DNA from: Thermococcus sp.
GTDB lineage: Archaea > Methanobacteriota_B > Thermococci > Thermococcales > Thermococcaceae
NCBI GenBank assembly: GCA_021160985.1
Contig: JAGHBN010000076.1
Span: 1-15,565, forward strand
Direction of reading: 5' to 3'
DNA length: 15,565 nucleotides
Shown here: positions 1 through 6,706 of the stretch, piece by piece
Layout of the letters: each line of letters begins with the position of its first letter
Numbering within the stretch: the first letter of the stretch is position 1
Translations under genes and position numbers: made by a program
Notes under the pieces: model-generated
Told to the model about the DNA's origin: nothing
The model's input: the letters and a program-made list of their open reading frames with translations, nothing else
The model's database searches: none

Positions 1-97
1 ATCGAGTCCTTCTACCGTCTATTCTTCCCTCGCGGTAATCTATGATCCCAAGCTCATTGATTTTAAAGGGGTCAAGCGGACGGTAGAAGGACTCGAT
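1..97. repeat. 19-bp perfect inverted repeat at window edge
   Basis: Bases 1-19 are the exact reverse complement of bases 79-97, leaving a 59-base loop. Both arms lie inside the pxpB reading frame. The right arm encodes residues that fit the protein family well. The left arm encodes Ser-Ser-Pro-Ser-Thr-Val, which does not fit the Pro-x-Tyr-x-Ser-Leu pattern I recall for this position. Family-like sequence resumes exactly at the Tyr codon 20-22, the first codon after the arm. A fold-back chimera at a contig end would give this pattern; a genuine coding hairpin is the alternative. Confidence 0.85.
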
Positions 98-562
98 GTG
101 CGGGCAGAGAGAGTCGGGGGGAGACTCATAGAAATCCCGGTTCTCTACGGGGGCGAATACGGCCCCGACTTGGAGTTCGTGGCTCGGTACAACGGCCTGA
201 CTCCTGAAGAGGTCATTGAAATCCACTCAAAACCCATCTACCGCGTCTATTTCCTCGGATTCCTGCCAGGCTTTGCCTACCTGGGAGGAATGGACGAGAG
301 GATAGCGACGCCCCGCCTTGAGAAGCCCCGCCTGAGGGTTCCGGCCGGCTCTGTAGGGATAGCAGGGAAGCAGACCGGCATCTATCCCCTAGAAAGCCCT
401 GGAGGGTGGAGGATTATAGGTAGGACTCCCCTAAGGCTCTTCAACCCCCCAAGAGAGCCACCAACACTTCTCAGGCCGGGAGACAGGGTAAAGTTCGTGC
501 CAATTAGTAGGGAAGAGTTCGACGAGCTCTACAGGGCCGAATGGGGGAATGAAAATGATTGA
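2..562 (+). CDS. pxpB: 5-oxoprolinase subunit B (PxpB/KipI family), 5' end missing
   Basis: The reading frame is open from the left edge, so the start codon lies outside; 186 residues are visible of about 220-230 usual for the family. PxpB and PxpC form the ATP-dependent cytoplasmic complex that, with PxpA, opens 5-oxoproline to glutamate. Visible family landmarks are a YDP segment near the left end, YGGEYGPDL about 50 residues in, the HSKPIYRVYFLGFLPGFAYLGG core, RLEKPRLRVPAGSVGIAG, the ESPGGWRIIGRTP motif, and a final RPGDRVKFVPI strand. The GTG at 98 is in frame, but upstream codons also read as family sequence, so it is not the true start. The gene overlaps pxpC by 8 bases. pxpA is not in the window. 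The first 19 bases are suspect (see the inverted repeat entry). Confidence 0.93.
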   Translation, partial: SSPSTVYSSLAVIYDPKLIDFKGVKRTVEGLDVRAERVGGRLIEIPVLYGGEYGPDLEFVARYNGLTPEEVIEIHSKPIYRVYFLGFLPGFAYLGGMDERIATPRLEKPRLRVPAGSVGIAGKQTGIYPLESPGGWRIIGRTPLRLFNPPREPPTLLRPGDRVKFVPISREEFDELYRAEWGNEND

Positions 563-1556
563 GCTCATCAACATCCCTTCACCCCTCACCGTCCAGGACT
601 CCGGCAGGAAGGGCTATAGAAAGCTCGGAGTTCCCACTTCTGGCTACATGGACGACTACTCGGCCAGAATAGCCAACTACCTCGTCGGCAATTCTGGAGA
701 CGCTCCCCTCCTGGAGTTCCTCCTGATGGGGCCGACCATCAGGTTCAACGCCTCAGCAGTCTTTGCCGTTGGGGGGGATGTGGAGGTCAGGCTAAACGGT
801 ATTCCAATCGAACCCTGGACAAGCCACTGGGCGAAGAGGGGGGACGTCCTTGAAGTCGGGGCGCTGAGGAGCGGGCTCTACGGCTACATCGCCTTCGCTG
901 GAGGAATAAAGTGCGAGCCCCTCCTCGGGAGCTGCTCAACGTATGCCAAGGCGGGCCTTGGAAGGCCACTAAAAGCTGGCGATGTCCTGAACCTCGGCTA
1001 CGCAATACTGACGGGCAGAGAAGGGAAGCGCCTTCCAGAAGAGCTGAGGCCGGACTATTCCGCCCAGGAGATAGCGGTTGGTGTAGTCCTCGGCCCCGAC
1101 CTGGAGCACTTTACGGAGGACGGCGTGAACACTTTCCTGAGCGAGGCCTACACCGTGACACCTGAATCGGACAGGATGGGCTACCGCCTCGATGGGAAGA
1201 CAATAGAGCACTCCGAGAAGGGCGCAGGAATCGTTACGAGTCCGCTCATCCCCGGCTCGATCCAGGTTCCGCCCAACGGAAAGCCAATCGTGATGATGCG
1301 CGACGCTCAGACCACCGGCGGCTACGCCAAAATCGGGGTCGTGATAAGCGCACACCTCCACAGACTTGCCCAGCTCAGGCCCGGTTTCAGGGTGCGCTTC
1401 AGGGAAGTCAGCGTCGAAGAAGCCAGGAAAGAACTGCTGAGGAAAGAGAAAACGCTCGAGGCGATAAGACTCTTTCTCGAAGGAAAAATGAGGGCATACA
1501 GGATAAAAACCGGCGGAGAAAGCGTGATAGCCTTCACAAAAGTGAAAAAAGAATGA
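555..1556 (+). CDS. pxpC: 5-oxoprolinase subunit C (PxpC/KipA, biotin-dependent carboxylase-like)
   Basis: This is the large partner of PxpB in 5-oxoproline hydrolysis to glutamate. The protein opens with MIELINIPSPLTVQDSGR and continues GYRKLGVPTSGYMDD, the family hallmark (TVQD-GR--Y---GVP-SG-MD). Other landmarks are GGDVEVRLNG, the GYIAFAGGI segment, the PESDRMGYRL stretch and MMRDAQTTGGYAKIG near residue 250. Length of 333 residues is normal. Two ATGs are in frame, at 549 and 555. A GGGGG run at 543-547 gives 7 bases of spacing to the ATG at 555 but only 1 to 549, and family members begin M-I-E, so 555 is preferred. The 8-base overlap with pxpB implies translational coupling and paired expression. 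The last 25 or so residues are lysine-rich and less conserved. Confidence 0.94.
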   Translation: MIELINIPSPLTVQDSGRKGYRKLGVPTSGYMDDYSARIANYLVGNSGDAPLLEFLLMGPTIRFNASAVFAVGGDVEVRLNGIPIEPWTSHWAKRGDVLEVGALRSGLYGYIAFAGGIKCEPLLGSCSTYAKAGLGRPLKAGDVLNLGYAILTGREGKRLPEELRPDYSAQEIAVGVVLGPDLEHFTEDGVNTFLSEAYTVTPESDRMGYRLDGKTIEHSEKGAGIVTSPLIPGSIQVPPNGKPIVMMRDAQTTGGYAKIGVVISAHLHRLAQLRPGFRVRFREVSVEEARKELLRKEKTLEAIRLFLEGKMRAYRIKTGGESVIAFTKVKKE

Positions 1557-1558
1557 GG

Positions 1559-1993
1559 TCAGTCCTTCTTGCGCATGACCTTGACGACCTTGTAGGTCTT
1601 GCCGTCGCACTCGAGGTCGTCGAGCACTTCTATTATCTTTACCTGGTCGCCCTCGAAGAGGCCCTCCGGCCTGAAGAGGTCGGCCTTCTCCGGATCACTG
1701 CACTGCTCAAACCTTAGCCGAATCACGGAGCCGAGTATTGCCATCCTGGGCTCAACTGCGACCTCGATGCTAGGTTCCACGACCTCAACGACCCTCACCT
1801 TGCCCTCATGGAGCGGACAGGAGTGCGAGGGCATGCTCCTTACGCGGAGGATTTTATACCTCCTCCCGGGTTCGAGGTTTCCAACACAGACCCCTGCCAG
1901 CTTGCAGGTCCTGCACGGTTCAGCCGGCCCGTAATAGATGAATTCAACACCCGGTCTTGCCAGTTTTTCCCCAACTAACGTGATTATTGCCAT
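1559..1993 (-). CDS. UPF0179 family protein, cysteine-rich
   Basis: A 144-residue protein of the archaeal UPF0179 family, function unknown. It starts MAIITLVGEKLARPG and has a CxxCx5C cluster (Cys27, Cys30, Cys36) in the segment PCRTCKLAGVC, followed by Cys59 with His57 and His62, Cys98 and Cys129. Six cysteines in an intracellular protein of a hyperthermophile suggest a bound metal or Fe-S cluster; that is inference. The start is fixed by a strong AGGAGGTG site at 1999-2006 (reading on the minus strand). It lies 26 bases downstream of egsA on the same strand and is probably cotranscribed with it. Its 3' end faces pxpC, with 2 bases between the stop codons. There are no membrane segments or signal peptide. 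Confidence 0.9.
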   Translation of the reverse strand: MAIITLVGEKLARPGVEFIYYGPAEPCRTCKLAGVCVGNLEPGRRYKILRVRSMPSHSCPLHEGKVRVVEVVEPSIEVAVEPRMAILGSVIRLRFEQCSDPEKADLFRPEGLFEGDQVKIIEVLDDLECDGKTYKVVKVMRKKD

Positions 1994-2019
1994 TCCAACA
2001 CCTCCTTTGTGAGCGGTGA

Positions 2020-3060
2020 TCAGATGACACCGGTTATTTCAGCCGCCTTTTTTGCGGCCTCCCTCGTTAACCCATCCCTTCCTAGGATGGTGTAACGCTC
2101 GGGCCTGATTTTATGGGCAATTGTGAGCGCTTCCACAATCAACTCCGGGTCGATCCCCAACTCGTATGCGTTAGTTGGTGCACCAACCCTCTTTAAGGTT
2201 TCCCTAACCTTTTCCCATTTTAAGCCGTGAAGGTACGCCACTATTATCGTTCCTACCCCAACCTGTTCGCCGTGCAGGGCCGGTTTCGGCGCTATACTAT
2301 CGAGGGCGTGGCTGAATAGGTGCTCCGCACCGCTGGCCGGCCTGGAGGAACCCGCTATGCTCATCGCAACTCCGCTGGATATCAGGCCCTTAACGACCTT
2401 CCTCACGCTCTCCTCGTTGCCAAGCCGGATTATGTCGGCGTTCTTCATGACCATCTTGGCACTCATGAGCGAGAGGGATGCCGCATACTCACTGTAGTAC
2501 TCGCCCTTTATCCTGTGGGCCAGCTGCCAGTCCTTTACTGCTGTCAGGTTGCTTATTATATCCCCCACTCCGGCGGCGAGGTAGCGGTATGGCGCCTTTT
2601 TAATGACGTTGACATCGGCTATAACCGCCACAGGAGGGATGGCCTTTACAGACGTCTTCACGCCGATATCTTTGATCGACGCGTTTGCACTGGCTATTCC
2701 GTCGTGAGATGCCGTGGTGGGGAAGCTTATGAAGGGAACGCCCGTCCTGTAAGAGGCCAGCTTCGCGACATCAATTATGCTGCCTCCCCCAACTGCAACG
2801 AGCCACCGGATGCCCCCATCGCGTATTCCAGATATCACCCTCCCGACTTCATCCATCGTAGCTCCCTTTATCGTGAGGGAAGACACCTCAAACTCCTCCA
2901 TCAGGGAGGCCTTCACGTCCTTTCCGGCTATCTCCTTTGTTCTGGGTCCATAGATGACCATAGCCGGCCCGCTTAGGCCTATTCTCTTGGCAACATTGAG
3001 GACCTCACCCTTCAGGTTCTCGCCCAAGAGAACCTCCCTCGGAAGCTGCATTAAGTGCAT
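2020..3060 (-). CDS. egsA: sn-glycerol-1-phosphate dehydrogenase
   Basis: Reduces dihydroxyacetone phosphate to sn-glycerol-1-phosphate with NAD(P)H in the cytoplasm, fixing the archaeal stereochemistry of membrane lipids. It belongs to the iron-alcohol dehydrogenase/dehydroquinate synthase fold. Numbered from the ATG at 3060, the nucleotide-binding VAVGGGSIIDVAK lies around 88-100, PTTASHDG around 115-121, and the probable zinc ligands are Asp167 (GVGD), His247 (GAEH) and His263 (ALHGEQ). Length of 346 residues is typical. A GTG at 3069 would add three residues, but GGTGAG sits 4 bases before the ATG at 3060 and the family usually starts M-H, so 3060 is chosen. It is divergent from the DUF63 operon over a 73-base gap and probably forms a transcript with the UPF0179 gene. 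Confidence 0.95.
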   Translation of the reverse strand: MHLMQLPREVLLGENLKGEVLNVAKRIGLSGPAMVIYGPRTKEIAGKDVKASLMEEFEVSSLTIKGATMDEVGRVISGIRDGGIRWLVAVGGGSIIDVAKLASYRTGVPFISFPTTASHDGIASANASIKDIGVKTSVKAIPPVAVIADVNVIKKAPYRYLAAGVGDIISNLTAVKDWQLAHRIKGEYYSEYAASLSLMSAKMVMKNADIIRLGNEESVRKVVKGLISSGVAMSIAGSSRPASGAEHLFSHALDSIAPKPALHGEQVGVGTIIVAYLHGLKWEKVRETLKRVGAPTNAYELGIDPELIVEALTIAHKIRPERYTILGRDGLTREAAKKAAEITGVI

Positions 3061-3087
3061 CGCTCTCACCGCCAGGTAAGAATAGTG

Positions 3088-3103
3088 TGGGAAAAGCTTT
3101 AAG
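3088..3103. promoter_or_regulatory. shared TATA-like element between egsA and the DUF63 operon
   Basis: The segment AAAAGCTTTAAG at 3090-3101 is A/T-rich and nearly palindromic, so it reads as an archaeal TATA box on either strand. On the plus strand it lies about 38 bases before the DUF63 start; on the minus strand about 35 bases before the egsA start. Both distances suit a short leader carrying a ribosome binding site. No other A/T-rich stretch lies in the gap. Inferred from position and composition only. Confidence 0.45.
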
Positions 3104-3133
3104 ACTATCGGAAGGATTGTCTATGGTGGTTAA

Positions 3134-3949
3134 ATGGGGCTTTACGAGTTTTTTTACGAGTACTTCGTTTTACCCATAAAGGAGAACAGGGGGTACAACA
3201 CCGTCAACACCGTGGTTTATGCGATAATCCTCGGTATAGCCGTTCTCCTTCTCCACAGAATGCTCAAGCGGATGGGAATAAAGGTGGATGAGCGTTTCTT
3301 TAAAGCGCTTATGCCCTACATAATCCTCGGCCCGCTTATGAGGAGCATGACCGATGTAGGCGTTCTTCCCCGGACGTATCTAACCGTCAGCCCTGGGGGC
3401 TACTTCGTAATAGCCGCCTTCGCCATAGCATCCCTTTATGTTGTGTGGAGACACGTGGGGCCGACCGAGAAGCTCTACCCGCTGTACCGGGACTTTGGGC
3501 TTGTTCTGGTTGGAGGGCTGCTGTTCATACTCCTCATTAACCTTGAAAAGGTCAGCTTCAACTGGAAAGTTCTAGCTTACTTCATCCCAATTCTGATGGC
3601 AGCCGAACTCTTCATCTGGCTTCTGACAAGGAAGTTCGAACTGATAAAGAATAACTCGACCCTGTTCTACACCCACTTCTACGACGCAACGACAACCTTT
3701 GTGGGACTCCAGTTCTTCGGATTCTGGGAGCAGCACGTTCTAGCGAGATTGCTCATAGAGACTTCTGGAACACCCGCCGTCATGTACTTGGAAAAGTTCC
3801 TGATACTCCTTCCGGTCGTCTGGATACTGGACAGGGAAATGAGTGACGAGGATCCAGACCTCATAAACTTCGTAAAGCTCACGATATTCATCCTCGGTTT
3901 CGGACCGGGGACGAGAAACCTGCTCATAATGCTCATGGGGGGAGGATGA
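3134..3949 (+). CDS. DUF63 family integral membrane protein
   Basis: A 271-residue polytopic membrane protein matching the euryarchaeal DUF63 family; its function is unknown. The N-terminus (YEFFYEYFVLPIKENRGYNTVNT) and PYIILGPLMRSMTDVGVLP near residues 61-79 are the recognisable parts. Hydrophobic spans lie around 25-42, 57-72, 88-104, 121-138, 144-164, 215-232 and 246-266, so about seven helices. A polar stretch TLFYTHFYDATTTFVG around 175-190 contains His and Asp within or next to the membrane and could be functional. Start chosen by GGTGG at 3125-3129. It overlaps the phosphatase gene at its stop codon and heads a three-gene operon divergent from egsA. That context hints at a membrane or lipid role, but this is inference. 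Confidence 0.88.
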   Translation: MGLYEFFYEYFVLPIKENRGYNTVNTVVYAIILGIAVLLLHRMLKRMGIKVDERFFKALMPYIILGPLMRSMTDVGVLPRTYLTVSPGGYFVIAAFAIASLYVVWRHVGPTEKLYPLYRDFGLVLVGGLLFILLINLEKVSFNWKVLAYFIPILMAAELFIWLLTRKFELIKNNSTLFYTHFYDATTTFVGLQFFGFWEQHVLARLLIETSGTPAVMYLEKFLILLPVVWILDREMSDEDPDLINFVKLTIFILGFGPGTRNLLIMLMGGG

Positions 3950-4719
3950 TGGAAGTTATTTGGAGCGAGGTCGCTTTGAGCCTCGCAAAGGATATTGAAA
4001 AAGCGGTAATCCCGCTGTTTGGAACAAAAAAAGCGGCGGAAGTCGTTGGCGAGAACGTCAGCGGGGACACGACGGAGTACGTGGACAAGGTCTCCGAGGA
4101 CATAGCCCTCTCCCGCCTCAACCCCCTTGGGGTGAACGTTGTCAGCGAGGAAATCGGCTTTGTGGACAACGGAAGCGACTACACCGTGATAATCGACCCC
4201 ATAGACGGCTCCTACAACTTTACCTCCGGCATCCCAATTTTTGCCTTCAGCTTTGCAGTCTTCAAAAACGAAAAGCCGGTCTACGGGGCAGTCTATGAGT
4301 TCATTCCCGGGAAGTTCTACGAGGCCATCCCCGGGAAGGGGGCCTTCATGAACGGAAAGCCGATACGGGTCAGAAAACCGGAGAGGGGAAAGGAAGCGCT
4401 GAGCTTTTACACGCGGGGCAGGTGCATGGGGCTAATCGGAAGGGTGAAGCGCGTTCGCGTCCTTGGGGCAATAGCCGTGGAGCTGACATACCTTGCCAAG
4501 GGAGCGCTCGATGGGGTTATCGACATACGGAACTACGTGAGGCCGACGGACATAGCGGCCGGCGTCCTGATAGCGAGGGAAGCGGGGGCAATAGTGACCG
4601 ATGAGCGGGGCAGAGACCTCAGGCTCAAGCTCAGCGCGAGCGAAAAGACCAACATAATAGCCGTCAGCGAGCGGTATCTACTCAACATGGTGCTGGAGGA
4701 GCTGGAAAATGAGCCTTGA
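3949..4719 (+). CDS. suhB: inositol monophosphatase / fructose-1,6-bisphosphatase family enzyme
   Basis: A lithium-sensitive-type Mg-dependent sugar phosphatase of the archaeal IMPase/FBPase group. From the ATG at 3949 (256 residues) the metal site is visible: GDTTEYVDK around 39-47, VVSEE around 64-68, IDPIDGSYNF around 82-91 with Asp84 and Asp87, and VRPTDIAAG around 197-205 with Asp201. It should dephosphorylate inositol phosphates, used in this order for inositol lipids and the solute di-myo-inositol phosphate, and perhaps fructose-1,6-bisphosphate; sequence does not settle which. Tandem ATGs occur at 3946 and 3949. GGAGG at 3941-3945 abuts the first, so the second has the more workable spacing. 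The gene touches the DUF63 stop and overlaps the rhomboid gene by 11 bases. The symbol denotes the family only. Confidence 0.92.
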   Translation: MEVIWSEVALSLAKDIEKAVIPLFGTKKAAEVVGENVSGDTTEYVDKVSEDIALSRLNPLGVNVVSEEIGFVDNGSDYTVIIDPIDGSYNFTSGIPIFAFSFAVFKNEKPVYGAVYEFIPGKFYEAIPGKGAFMNGKPIRVRKPERGKEALSFYTRGRCMGLIGRVKRVRVLGAIAVELTYLAKGALDGVIDIRNYVRPTDIAAGVLIAREAGAIVTDERGRDLRLKLSASEKTNIIAVSERYLLNMVLEELENEP

Positions 4720-5323
4720 GAGATACTTCCGCCGCTACGGGAAGGCAACGTTCACGCTCTTCCTCATCAACGTGGCGGTTTACGTCCTGGAGTCAGTACT
4801 CAGCGGAAACCCATTCAGCATAAGCATAGAAGTTCTAGCAAGGCTCGGCCAGTGGAACTACGCCGTCCTGAACTACGGATGGTGGTGGCAGCTCCTCACC
4901 GCCATGTTCGTCCACGTCGGAATACTCCACATAGGCTTCAACATGTACTTCCTGCTGATGCTGGGAAGGCAGCTCGAGGCCATTCTCGGGCCAAAAAGGT
5001 TCATCATGGTCTACATGGTCTCAGGGCTCGTGGGCAACCTCATAACGCTTTTCGTGCTGCCCCCCAACTCCGTGAGTGCGGGCGCGAGCGGGGCCCTCTT
5101 CGGAATAGTTGGAACGCTGATAGCCATCGCGGGCGTCGTCGGCAGGAACATGCAGGGGGCCATCATAAACGCCTTCGTGCTCTTCCTGATAAACAGCATC
5201 CTGCCAGGAGTTAATGCATTCGCCCACCTCGGAGGTCTGGTTACGGGAATAGCGATCGGTTACTACTACGGAACAAAGATAAGGAGGCACCTCCTCGCGA
5301 TGCAGTACGGTTACGGATGGTGA
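4709..5323 (+). CDS. rhomboid family intramembrane serine protease
   Basis: A 204-residue membrane protease that cleaves substrates within or near their transmembrane helices. The catalytic serine is Ser128 in AGASGALFGIVG, and the catalytic histidine is His173 in AHLGGLVTGIAIG. The oxyanion-side motif HIGFNM supplies His74 and Asn78, and WWWQLLTAMFVHVGILH (around 58-74) is the usual conserved stretch before it. Six hydrophobic segments are evident (about 14-31, 62-83, 97-117, 126-146, 150-166, 172-188), the minimal rhomboid core. No extra N-terminal domain is present. It starts inside the end of the phosphatase gene (11-base overlap), so translation is probably coupled. Natural substrates cannot be inferred. 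Confidence 0.95.
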   Translation: MSLERYFRRYGKATFTLFLINVAVYVLESVLSGNPFSISIEVLARLGQWNYAVLNYGWWWQLLTAMFVHVGILHIGFNMYFLLMLGRQLEAILGPKRFIMVYMVSGLVGNLITLFVLPPNSVSAGASGALFGIVGTLIAIAGVVGRNMQGAIINAFVLFLINSILPGVNAFAHLGGLVTGIAIGYYYGTKIRRHLLAMQYGYGW

Positions 5324-5351
5324 GAGCTCTCAGGCAGTTTTGTTTTCTAGT
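5321..5351 (+). terminator. palindrome plus T-rich run after the rhomboid gene
   Basis: TGAGAGCTCTCA (5321-5332) is a perfect 12-base palindrome that contains the rhomboid stop codon. It is followed by TTTTGTTTT at 5338-5346. Archaeal termination mainly depends on T runs, so the T-rich tract is the likelier signal and the palindrome may be incidental. Confidence 0.4.
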
Positions 5352-5586
5352 CTCACTTTTCTCAAATTTAATGCAGGTTTAACCCTAAACAAGCCCTTTC
5401 AAGCAGTTCCAAACTTATTCTGGCGTCCGAAGGACACTCTCTTACAGTGAAACACTAACACGAGAGCAAATCAAGCAGAAACTCACTCTAAAGGCTTGGC
5501 AATTTTAAAAATGCACTTAATCTTCCGCCATCCGTTAAGGACGTTCGAACGATAGTGAGAACGGCGCTTGCGAAGCAAGGGCTGTA
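5352..5586. other. intergenic stretch, no gene recognised; two CGAAG mini-hairpins
   Basis: About 235 bases between the rhomboid gene and tRNA-Lys without a convincing reading frame. It holds two small hairpins with a GAA loop: GTCC-GAA-GGAC at 5425-5435 and CTTGC-GAA-GCAAG at 5567-5579. The second lies in the 3' trailer of tRNA-Lys (minus strand) and could help end or process that transcript. An A5 run at 5507-5511 reads T5 on the minus strand and may be the tRNA terminator. CGTTCGAACG is a 10-base palindrome near 5542-5551. GTTCCAAAC at 5406-5414 matches GTTn3AAC but has no promoter context. Confidence 0.4.
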
Positions 5587-5664
5587 TGGCGGGCCGGGCG
5601 GGATTCGAACCCGCGGCCACGGGGTTAAAAGCCCCGCGCTCTAACCAGGCTGAGCTACCGGCCC
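5587..5664 (-). tRNA. tRNA-Lys (anticodon TTT), CCA encoded
   Basis: On the minus strand a full cloverleaf folds: acceptor GGGCCGG with CCGGCCC, D arm GCTC/GAGC, anticodon stem CGGGG/CCCCG with loop CTTTTAA giving anticodon TTT, and T arm GCGGG-TTCGAAT-CCCGC. Discriminator is G and the terminal CCA is encoded at 5589-5587. Total 78 bases including CCA; there is no intron. It is transcribed away from pyrD. Confidence 0.97.
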
Positions 5665-5687
5665 TCCTGCTTGTTAACCGAGACTGT

Positions 5688-5699
5688 ATTTTATAAGCT
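5688..5699 (-). promoter_or_regulatory. TATA box of tRNA-Lys
   Basis: The minus strand reads AAGCTTATAAAATAC here, a strong archaeal TATA element. Its centre is about 27 bases upstream of the mature 5' end at 5664, so transcription should start within a few bases of the tRNA, leaving almost no 5' leader to remove. Confidence 0.7.
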
Positions 5700-5760
5700 T
5701 TGCCCCGGTTCACCAAAAATCCTTAAAGCATCCCACGCATACCCCTCCGGTGCTGTAAAA

Positions 5761-6663
5761 ATGGTCAGCCTTGAAGTTGAGCTCTTCGGGATACGGTTTG
5801 AGAACCCGCTCATTCTCGCCTCAGGAATCAACGACAAGGTTCCAGAGCAGTGGATACGCGCCCACGAGGAAGGCGCCGGCGGTGTCGTCACGAAATCAAT
5901 AGGAATCAAGCCGAGGAAAGGCTACGACAACCCCACCATCGTCGAGCTCCCCTACGGCCTGATAAACGCGATGGGCCTGCCGAACCCGGGCTGGAGGGGC
6001 TTTCTTGAGATGGTTGATGGCTACACCTTTGACTTCCCGCTGATAGTCTCAATCTTCGGTGGAACGCCCGAGGAGTTCGCCTTTCTCGCCGAGAAGCTGA
6101 GCGGCGTTGCTGATGCCTTTGAGCTCAACCTCAGCTGCCCCCATGCAAAGGGCTACGGCATGGAGATCGGTCAGAAGCCGAAGAATGTCTACGAGGTGGT
6201 AAAAGCCGTTAAGGACGCCACGGACAAACCGGTAATCGCGAAGCTGACGCCGAACATAGACGACATAACGAAGCTCGGCCTGGCGGCCGAGAAGGCCGGG
6301 GCGGATGCGGTCTCTGCCATAAACACGCTGAAGGCCATAGCCATAGACGTCTATGCGAGGAAGCCGATACTGAGCAACCGGGTGGGAGGCTACTCAGGCC
6401 CCGGTGTTAAACCGGTAGCTTTGAGGGCAGTCTACGACCTCGCGAGGGTGCTTGATATCCCCGTTATAGGCATAGGCGGCATAACCACGTGGAGGGACGC
6501 GGTGGAGTTCCTCTTAGCGGGAGCTTCGGCACTGCAGATCGGCACAGCCGTCTCGCTCCACGGGTGGAAGGTCTTCAGGGAGATAAACGAAGGAATAGCG
6601 AGGTACCTTGAGGAGGAAGGCTTTGGGAGCGTGAGAGAGATAGTTGGGCTGGCGCTGGAGTAA
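5761..6663 (+). CDS. pyrD: dihydroorotate dehydrogenase, catalytic subunit (class 1B-like)
   Basis: Oxidises dihydroorotate to orotate in pyrimidine synthesis, FMN-dependent, cytoplasmic. In the 300-residue product: NPLILASGI (15-23), TKSIG with Lys46, LINAMGLPNPG (68-77), and NLSCPH (123-128) in which Cys126 is the catalytic base typical of class 1. KLTPN follows at 161-165, INTL at 187-190, GYSGP at 210-214 and IGIGGI at 236-241 near the FMN phosphate. Class 1B enzymes normally pair with the PyrK iron-sulfur flavoprotein; no pyrK adjoins here. The frame extends upstream to 5671, but the family begins just after ATG 5761, and the upstream part overlaps the tRNA-Lys promoter, so 5761 is used. 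The ribosome site is modest (GGTG about 8 bases ahead). Probably transcribed alone. Confidence 0.95.
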   Translation: MVSLEVELFGIRFENPLILASGINDKVPEQWIRAHEEGAGGVVTKSIGIKPRKGYDNPTIVELPYGLINAMGLPNPGWRGFLEMVDGYTFDFPLIVSIFGGTPEEFAFLAEKLSGVADAFELNLSCPHAKGYGMEIGQKPKNVYEVVKAVKDATDKPVIAKLTPNIDDITKLGLAAEKAGADAVSAINTLKAIAIDVYARKPILSNRVGGYSGPGVKPVALRAVYDLARVLDIPVIGIGGITTWRDAVEFLLAGASALQIGTAVSLHGWKVFREINEGIARYLEEEGFGSVREIVGLALE

Positions 6664-6675
6664 GGCATATATAGT
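6664..6675 (+). promoter_or_regulatory. TATA box of vapBC
   Basis: GGCATATATAGTA at 6664-6676 contains an archaeal TATA element. A start about 25 bases later falls near 6694, just before the GGTGAG ribosome site at 6696-6701. Its right part overlaps the palindromic operator, so a bound repressor would block TBP. Confidence 0.65.
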
Positions 6676-6690
6676 AGGAAATCCTACTAT
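6671..6690. promoter_or_regulatory. palindromic operator of vapBC (9-bp arms, 2-bp spacer)
   Basis: ATAGTAGGA (6671-6679), AA, TCCTACTAT (6682-6690) is a perfect 20-base palindrome just downstream of and overlapping the TATA box. The half-site CTACTAT recurs at 6702-6708, overlapping the vapB start codon. AbrB-type antitoxins usually bind such palindromes, alone or with toxin, to autoregulate; assigning it to VapB is inference from position. Confidence 0.7.
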
Positions 6691-6706
6691 ACTATGGTGA
6701 GCTACT

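Noticed and set aside
1290..1312. GTGATGATG followed by a CAGA in pxpC, looked at as a C/D box RNA
   Set aside because: No D box (CTGA) at the right distance and it is conserved protein coding (IVMMRDAQ).
969..1610. Long minus-strand reading frame (213 codons) opposite pxpC
   Set aside because: Lies wholly opposite a well-recognised gene, and its composition is that of a shadow frame in G+C-rich DNA; no ribosome site or family features.
2320..2976. Plus-strand frame (218 codons) opposite egsA
   Set aside because: egsA carries all family motifs on the other strand; this frame has no start signal or family likeness.
5406..5414. GTTCCAAAC, a GTTn3AAC match between the rhomboid gene and tRNA-Lys
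   Set aside because: Not near a promoter of a protein gene; the core motif is expected about four times by chance in the window. A further copy at 7455-7463 is inside queC coding.
5324..5586. Possible CRISPR repeat near CTTTCAAGCAGTTCC
   Set aside because: Only one copy, no regular spacing, and no cas genes in the window.
5483..5716. Small minus-strand frame across tRNA-Lys
   Set aside because: It translates a tRNA gene; the tRNA fold is complete.
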